Source: an uncultured Alphaproteobacteria bacterium (GTDB lineage Bacteria; Pseudomonadota; Alphaproteobacteria; RF32; CAG-239). Taken from it: a stretch of DNA of 64,000 nt. The stretch is taken from contig CAKQPS010000006.1 in NCBI GenBank assembly GCA_934270475.1, positions 57,630 through 121,629 on the forward strand, in the 5' to 3' direction. Shown here one piece after another: positions 59,098-64,000 of this stretch. The notes beneath the pieces are model-generated. The model did no database searches, was not told the origin of the DNA, and saw only the letters and a list, made by a program, of their open reading frames with translations. The position numbers and the translations under genes are program-made. How positions within the stretch are numbered: the first letter of the stretch is position 1; every line of letters begins with the position of its first letter.

Positions 59098-60837
59098 ATG
59101 TCATATAATTTGATGTTTCAAAAAGCGGTTGAATTGCAGCAAAACGGAGCTTTAAATGAGGCTGAACAGCTCTATCGGCAAATTTTGGAAACAACTCCGG
59201 ACAACGCCGATGTTTTGAACTTGCTGGGACTGATTGCCCAAACTAAAGGGCTGCACAGTGAAGCCGTCAGTTACTTTTACCGCGCCGCCGCAGCAGCACC
59301 CAAGCATTTTCCGATTTTTTTCAATTTGGGAATATCGCTTTCAGCCATTGGGCGTCCTGTTGAAGCAATAGAAGCCTATAAAAAAGTTTTAGAGCTCAAG
59401 CCCGATTTGAAAGAGGCTTTTTTATGCTTGGGCAACACCTATTGGCAGCTTGAACGTTGCGATGAAGCTATTGAGGCTTTTCAAAATGCCTTGAAAATTG
59501 ATAAAAATTATTCTGATGTTGCCATAAATTTAGCCGAAATTCAAAACGATGAAGCCGCTTTGCAAAAACTGGCGCAGCAAAATCCGCAGGACGCGCGTCC
59601 TTTTTATTATTTGGGACGCCGAAACTTCAACAAACAAAAATATTCTGAAGCTTTTTCCTATTTGCAGCAAGCCGATAATTTGCAAAAATCAGATGAAATA
59701 AAAGTTCTGCTTGGCGAAACATTGCTTGCCTTGCGCCAAAACAACAGCGCCCTGCCTGTTTTTTATGCCGCTTTACAGCTTAATCCGCACAACGCCGCAG
59801 CCGCTTTGCACATTGCAGATTTAGAAGCCGAAAAAGAAAACTATACCGAAGCGGAAAAATACTATAAAAAAGCCGCAGAATTAAATCCTGATAATGTACA
59901 GACCCACGCCAACTATGCCAATATGCTATGCAAGCGCAAACGCACCTTAGAAGCTTTGGAAGAATACCGCGCGGCGGTACGTTTGGCGCCGGAGCAACCG
60001 GAACTAAGCTATAATTTAGCGATAATTCTTAAAACTTTGGAAGAATATGAGCAGGCGCTGGCTCTAATGTTTAATGCTTTTTATTTGGCGCCGCAGCACA
60101 CGGATTGGAGCTTAAATATTGCCGAAACAATCATTTTATTCTATGCAAAAGCACCTGAAAAAGCTCTGAAAATTGCCGAAAACTGGTATAATAAAATGCC
60201 TGAAAATGTTGTGGCAAAACATTTATGGGCATCGCTTAACGGTAAAACCGCCGACAATGAAACTGAATATAACCGGCTGCTGTTTGACGGATTTGCCGAA
60301 AGCTATGAGCAAACTTTGCAAAACATCGGTTATGCCGTGGTCAATAAAATAGCGGAAATTGCCCCGAATTTAACCGGAAAAATTCTCGATTTAGGCTGCG
60401 GAACCGGATTAGCCGGCGCCAAGCTCAAAGTTTCTGCCAACACTTTTTACGGAATAGATTTATCCGCTGCCATGCTTGAAAAAGCCCAAGCTAAAAATGT
60501 GTATCAAACTTTAGAGCAAGCCGACGCTTTAACCTATTTGCAACAACATAAAAATGAATTTTCCGCCATTATTGCCGCAGACGTTTTCTGTTATTTCGGT
60601 GACTTACAGCCTTTGCTTAATGCTGCAAACCCTGCTCCGATTATATTTTCAATAGAAATCGGCTTGCAGGCGGAAAATTATAAAATTCAGCCGAACGGAC
60701 GCTATAAACATAACCCGCAGTATGTTGAAAATCTGCTAAAACAAACCGGATACACCGCCGTAAAAAGCTATCCGCTGGTTTTGCGGAAAGAAAACGGACT
60801 AAATGTTGAAGGTCTGATTTACAAAGCGGAATTTTAG
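59098..60837 (+). CDS. TPR-repeat protein with C-terminal methyltransferase
   Basis: The 579-residue soluble protein has about nine tetratricopeptide repeats over residues 1-350 (for example ALNEAEQLYRQILETTPDNA, AEKYYKKAAELNPDNV and ALEEYRAAVRLAPEQP). A class I SAM-dependent methyltransferase domain follows at about 385-579, with motif I KILDLGCGTGLAGAKL, the acidic loop YGIDLSAAMLEKA and IIAADVFCYFG. The fusion suggests a protein-recruiting methyltransferase; the substrate is unknown. AAGGAG precedes the ATG. Its 3' end overlaps the convergent ymdB gene by four bases. Confidence 0.88.
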   Translation: MSYNLMFQKAVELQQNGALNEAEQLYRQILETTPDNADVLNLLGLIAQTKGLHSEAVSYFYRAAAAAPKHFPIFFNLGISLSAIGRPVEAIEAYKKVLELKPDLKEAFLCLGNTYWQLERCDEAIEAFQNALKIDKNYSDVAINLAEIQNDEAALQKLAQQNPQDARPFYYLGRRNFNKQKYSEAFSYLQQADNLQKSDEIKVLLGETLLALRQNNSALPVFYAALQLNPHNAAAALHIADLEAEKENYTEAEKYYKKAAELNPDNVQTHANYANMLCKRKRTLEALEEYRAAVRLAPEQPELSYNLAIILKTLEEYEQALALMFNAFYLAPQHTDWSLNIAETIILFYAKAPEKALKIAENWYNKMPENVVAKHLWASLNGKTADNETEYNRLLFDGFAESYEQTLQNIGYAVVNKIAEIAPNLTGKILDLGCGTGLAGAKLKVSANTFYGIDLSAAMLEKAQAKNVYQTLEQADALTYLQQHKNEFSAIIAADVFCYFGDLQPLLNAANPAPIIFSIEIGLQAENYKIQPNGRYKHNPQYVENLLKQTGYTAVKSYPLVLRKENGLNVEGLIYKAEF

Positions 60838-61619
60838 TTTAAGATAATTTGCCTAATGCTTTTTGCTAAGCCGGTTTTATCGTCAGTTTCTGCCAAAATT
60901 CCGTAAAGCGTTCCCTCGCCTGTTGCCGGAGTCAGCCTGTCGCTGACATAGCGCCGGCACAAACGGTTAATCGGCGCGGCAATATCAAACCCCAAAACGG
61001 AATTATAGCAGCCGCACATTCCCACATCGGTAATATACGCAGTTCCGTTCGGCAGCACTCTGTAATCGGCTGTCGGAACGTGGGTATGCGTGCCGGCGAC
61101 AACGCTTACTCTGCCGTCAAGATAATATCCAAGAGCCAATTTTTCTGAAGTTGCCTCGGCGTGAATATCCACAAAAACCGCGTCAATATTTTTGCCTAAG
61201 GTGTAGTTTTTAAGGATATTGTCAATGGTTTGCACCGGACAGTCAACCGCTTCCATATATAAACGCCCCAGCACTTGAACAACCAAAATACGGCGTCCGT
61301 CCGGCAGCTCAAAAACCACCAAACCGTGCCCGACGTTTTCTGCCGGAATATTCGCCGGACGAATAATCACCTTGCAGTCATTAAGATATGGAACAATATC
61401 GCGCTGATTCAAAAAATGGTTTCCGGTAACCAAAACATCGGCGCCTTTATCTAAAAAATCGCGGCATATTCCTGGGGTTACGCCAAAACCGTGGGCGGCG
61501 TTTTCCACATTAACAATAATCACATCGGTTTTATAATCCTCACGGATTTTTGCTAAGTTTTTTAACACTACTTCACGCCCCGGACGGGCAACTACATCTC
61601 CGCAATAAAATATTCGCAT
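60834..61619 (-). CDS. ymdB: YmdB-family metallophosphodiesterase
   Basis: A 261-residue calcineurin-like phosphoesterase of the TIGR00282/YmdB family (2',3'-cyclic nucleotide phosphodiesterase in Bacillus). The metal motifs are FCGDVVARPGR, NVENAAHGFGVT, VTGNHFLNQ, DIHAEATSEK and AGTHTHVPTADY, and DVGMCGCYNSVLG closes the site. AAGGAG precedes the ATG. In Bacillus it acts in RNA turnover and developmental choice; the role here is open. Confidence 0.93.
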   Translation of the reverse strand: MRIFYCGDVVARPGREVVLKNLAKIREDYKTDVIIVNVENAAHGFGVTPGICRDFLDKGADVLVTGNHFLNQRDIVPYLNDCKVIIRPANIPAENVGHGLVVFELPDGRRILVVQVLGRLYMEAVDCPVQTIDNILKNYTLGKNIDAVFVDIHAEATSEKLALGYYLDGRVSVVAGTHTHVPTADYRVLPNGTAYITDVGMCGCYNSVLGFDIAAPINRLCRRYVSDRLTPATGEGTLYGILAETDDKTGLAKSIRQIILN

Positions 61620-61671
61620 ATCTTCTCCTTTTTTGCGTATGTTATAGCAAAAACAAAGATTTCTGCAAGTT

Positions 61672-62586
61672 TTATTTTAGAGTTGGCAAAGTTAAATTAC
61701 GTTTCGGAACAGGTATTGCCACCAAAATGATACCGACAATCACCAGCAAAGCTCCGTAAATTTGCGAAGTATAAAGTTTTTCATCTAAAACCACATACGC
61801 CGAAACACAGCCGAATACCGGCAGCAGATAATAAATTATACCAGTGCGGACAAGTCCGATTTTTTTAATTGCCATATCCCACCATAAATAGGCAAAACCG
61901 GAATTTAAAAATCCGATAACTAATAAAATAATTACTTCTTTTTTATCCGGCTCCGGCAAAGGCTCATCTTGCAGCTGCCATAAAAAAGCCGGAGTGCAGA
62001 ATAAAACCGCCACCACAATCGCCGCGCTTAAAGTAGTCAATGCCGGCAGTTTAGAAGGCAAGCGCCGCTGGCATAGCGAATAAGTTGCAAACATTACCGC
62101 CGTACCCAGCATCCACAAATCACCGCTGACAAAATCAAAGTTGCGCAGATTGTCAAAATCTCCATGTAAAATCACCGCCAGCACTCCGACAAATGCCAGT
62201 ATAATTCCGCTAATCACCCGAAACGACGGCATTTTATGCTGCAGCACGCTGCCAAAAACAATAATCAAAAGCGGTCCAAGCGTGGCTATCAGAGACATGT
62301 CGATGGCATTAGCGGTATGTCCGGCATAATAAACGCAGATATTTACCAAGGCTAACCCACTAAGTCCCATTATCACGACATATTCCAAATTTTGCCACAG
62401 CAGGCGGCGATAAACCCACAGGCTTTTAACCGTAAACGGCAAAAAGAAAATCATTGCCAAAAGCCAACGAATAAATGAAATTTGCATCGGCGTAAAATTC
62501 AGCAACAATTTAGCATATATATAATTCAAGCTCCATAAAAACACCGCCGCAACCGCCAGCGTATAACCGACTAATTTTGAACCCAT
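61672..62586 (-). CDS. EamA/DMT-family transporter
   Basis: A 304-residue inner-membrane protein with ten hydrophobic segments in two EamA halves (AVFLWSLNYIYAKLLLNFTP and GFLNSGFAYLWWDMAIKKIG, followed by LLPVFGCVSAYVVLDEKL). I start at ATG 62586, with AAGGGAGA upstream; the open frame begins six codons earlier. The substrate is unknown. It follows the ymdB start region on the same strand. Confidence 0.87.
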   Translation of the reverse strand: MGSKLVGYTLAVAAVFLWSLNYIYAKLLLNFTPMQISFIRWLLAMIFFLPFTVKSLWVYRRLLWQNLEYVVIMGLSGLALVNICVYYAGHTANAIDMSLIATLGPLLIIVFGSVLQHKMPSFRVISGIILAFVGVLAVILHGDFDNLRNFDFVSGDLWMLGTAVMFATYSLCQRRLPSKLPALTTLSAAIVVAVLFCTPAFLWQLQDEPLPEPDKKEVIILLVIGFLNSGFAYLWWDMAIKKIGLVRTGIIYYLLPVFGCVSAYVVLDEKLYTSQIYGALLVIVGIILVAIPVPKRNLTLPTLK

Positions 62587-62691
62587 ATTTTCTCCCTTGC
62601 GCAATGTATATAATACCTAAAGAAATTTTTTCAAAAAATATGAACAATTTAGTAAGATTTATATGCTACTTTGGCAAAAAAGGAGATGACA

Positions 62692-63084
62692 ATGAACAAA
62701 TATTTTATAGCTGCGGTTTTGGCTGTTTGCCTGTTTTCCTGCGGAGCTGCCGAGGCAAAAAAGAGCCTTGCTGCCGACCGTCCCATAAACTGGAGCAAGG
62801 AACTTGATTTAAGCAAAGAACAAAAAGTACAGCTTAAAGAAATTTATGACCAAAGCCACGAAAAAATCAAATCGCTGATGCAGCAAATAGATACTTTGCA
62901 CCGCGAAATTGCCAATATTCACAAAGAAGATGATGCCAAAGTCAGAATGTTGCTGAATGAAAAACAACAAATAAAATTTGACAAGATTCAAGCCCGTAAA
63001 AACAAGGGTAATCCAGACTTTGAAAAAGCCGCCGACGGCAAAAAACCGTCGCGTAAAAGAATGCGTAACTACGGCGGTATTTAA
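62692..63084 (+). CDS. Spy/CpxP-like periplasmic protein
   Basis: The 130-residue protein has a signal peptide (KYFIAAVLAVCLFSCGAAEA; LFSC could also be a lipobox). The mature part is highly charged and helical, with the pattern LDLSKEQKVQLKEIYDQSHEKI and a VRMLLNEKQQIKFDKI segment, reminiscent of the LTxEQ repeats of Spy/CpxP periplasmic chaperones. The C terminus is very basic. ATG at 62692 has AAAGGAG upstream. The next gene encodes a similar product. Confidence 0.72.
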   Translation: MNKYFIAAVLAVCLFSCGAAEAKKSLAADRPINWSKELDLSKEQKVQLKEIYDQSHEKIKSLMQQIDTLHREIANIHKEDDAKVRMLLNEKQQIKFDKIQARKNKGNPDFEKAADGKKPSRKRMRNYGGI

Positions 63085-63142
63085 ACTTGCTAAATTTATA
63101 AAATAAGTTTACTATTCACAAAAAATAACAAAGGACACAGTT

Positions 63143-63745
63143 ATGAATATAAAATTTTTTACAATCTTTTTGAGTTTGCTTTTAATCGCTAATCCATCTT
63201 TTGCCGAAGGAAATGAAGAAACTACGGATTTTGGCTTAGATGAACCGGTTGTCGACACTGCAGAAGAAGTTATTGAAACTGTTGAGGAAATTCCTGACGC
63301 AGCCGCCGAGGCTGCTGTTGCAGTTGAAGTTAAAAGCGATGAAGTTCAGCCAACCGAATCGTCTGAAGCTCCGGTTTTGTTGGAAAAAGAAAACACTGTT
63401 GAAGAACCTGTAGCTAACGCAGAATCTTTGCACCAGCAGCTTGATAAAAATCAAGTTCAGCTCAGCGAATATGCCAAGGCTTTGAATTTACAAACATCTC
63501 AGCTGGACGCCGCTAAAGAAATCAGCGAAGAAGGTCGTTTGCGTCAAATGCAGTTAATGCAAAATATCGAACAATTAAAAGAGCAAATTAAATCTTTAGA
63601 AAACAAAAACTTAGAAAAATTCAAAAAGATTTTAACTCCTGAACAGCTTGAAGTGTTTGACAAACTGCAAAGCACTTATGAAAATAACCTGAATCTTAAA
63701 GAACAGCTGAATAAGACTGAAAACCCGGATTCTTCCGTTCAATAA
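63143..63745 (+). CDS. Periplasmic coiled-coil protein with LTPEQ motif
   Basis: The 200-residue protein has a signal peptide (FFTIFLSLLLIANPSFAEG). A very acidic, Glu/Val/Ala-rich segment (about 22-95) is followed by a coiled coil (about 95-190) containing ILTPEQLEVFDKLQ. That motif links it to the Spy-like protein just upstream; the pair may act together in envelope stress. AAGGA precedes the ATG, and a terminator follows. Confidence 0.65.
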   Translation: MNIKFFTIFLSLLLIANPSFAEGNEETTDFGLDEPVVDTAEEVIETVEEIPDAAAEAAVAVEVKSDEVQPTESSEAPVLLEKENTVEEPVANAESLHQQLDKNQVQLSEYAKALNLQTSQLDAAKEISEEGRLRQMQLMQNIEQLKEQIKSLENKNLEKFKKILTPEQLEVFDKLQSTYENNLNLKEQLNKTENPDSSVQ

Positions 63746-63765
63746 ATTTTGCAGAATAACAGGCT

Positions 63766-63802
63766 AAAAATGTGAAAGTGTAGAAACTTTCACATTTTTT
63801 TT
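63766..63802 (+). terminator. Intrinsic terminator
   Basis: TGTGAAAGT (63771-63779) pairs with ACTTTCACA (63786-63794), then eight T. Confidence 0.85.
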
Positions 63803-63865
63803 GCACAAACTGCAGATTTTTGTTGCAATATAAAAAAAATGTATTAAAAAGGTACTCGTCAATGA

Positions 63866-63942
63866 CGGAGTGTAGTTCAGCCTGGTAGAACGCTACGTTC
63901 GGGACGTAGAGGTCGCTGATTCGAATTCAGTCACTCCGACCA
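63866..63942 (+). tRNA. tRNA-Pro (anticodon CGG)
   Basis: 77 bases with CCA encoded. Acceptor CGGAGTG pairs with CACTCCG; D stem GTTC/GAAC; anticodon stem CTACG/CGTAG with loop TTCGGGA, giving anticodon CGG followed by G37; T loop TTCGAAT. The start C and G37 are typical of tRNA-Pro. Confidence 0.96.
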
Positions 63943-63944
63943 AC

Positions 63945-63976
63945 AAAAAAGCTCATCGCAAGATGGGCTTTTTTTT
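63945..63976 (+). terminator. Intrinsic terminator after tRNA-Pro
   Basis: AGCTCATC (63950-63957) pairs with GATGGGCT (63962-63969, one G-U), then eight T. Confidence 0.85.
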
Positions 63977-64000
63977 GGATTTGGAGTGAGAATGAGAATC

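Overview
The window is 64 kb of an AT-rich, gene-dense Gram-negative chromosome. I read it as an alphaproteobacterium. The rluB-rsmD pair divergent from tadA and the hfq-hflX pair are layouts common in that class, and KDO synthesis, PagP, a DsbD/ScsB-type reductase and an autotransporter show an outer membrane. L-lactate dehydrogenase, a DUF1847 protein (mostly seen in anaerobes), an alpha2-type glycyl-tRNA synthetase and orphan pilin-like proteins with an RSMIEMLGVLAI core point to the uncultured, fermentative, gut-associated alphaproteobacterial lineages. That placement is inference from gene content; no 16S rRNA gene is present.

Layout. 1-12.4 kb: the 3' end of a YejF-like double ATPase; an orphan pilin-like gene whose leader carries a 24-bp inverted-repeat element and whose coding sequence contains a palindrome; rnhA, an AlbA_2 protein and an M16 peptidase in one run; elbB; gltX; then small or unknown genes including a tandem M15 peptidase. 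12.2-24.8 kb: a GNAT acetyltransferase behind a long leader with a 42-codon upstream ORF, a 770-residue unknown protein, rsmD-rluB/tadA, an acyltransferase, glyQS, an L,D-transpeptidase, rpoD, a DUF1847 protein and two unknowns. 24.9-32.2 kb: a tight operon, transcribed leftward, of OmpA-like lipoprotein, recJ, DUF502, pagP, kdsA, recO and parC. 32.3-41.8 kb: DUF192, lipoprotein-hflX-hfq, rmuC-murG-sirtuin, a decayed pilin gene, a DsbD/ScsB reductase, a uracil-DNA glycosylase and an outer-membrane barrel. 41.8-48.6 kb: a 2170-residue Pmp-like autotransporter with a large internal duplication, next to an IS200/IS605 transposase remnant. 48.7-64 kb: transporters, UDP-glucose dehydrogenase, guanine deaminase, a 21-residue-repeat secreted protein, YbaK, L-LDH, a flavoprotein, DUF4105 and DUF3015 envelope proteins, two very small membrane proteins with their own promoters and terminators, rpsD, a TPR-methyltransferase, ymdB, Spy-like periplasmic proteins and tRNA-Pro(CGG).

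Most of the window is housekeeping plus envelope biology: lipid A and KDO, the OmpA-like lipoprotein, the DsbD-type reductase, the L,D-transpeptidase, Spy-like proteins and secreted repeat proteins. I see no complete prophage, CRISPR array, secretion cluster or defence island. The most unusual material is the pilin-like gene with its inverted-repeat leader and intragenic palindrome, its decayed relative at 38.2 kb, the duplicated autotransporter, the leader ORF before the GNAT gene, and the two small membrane protein genes.
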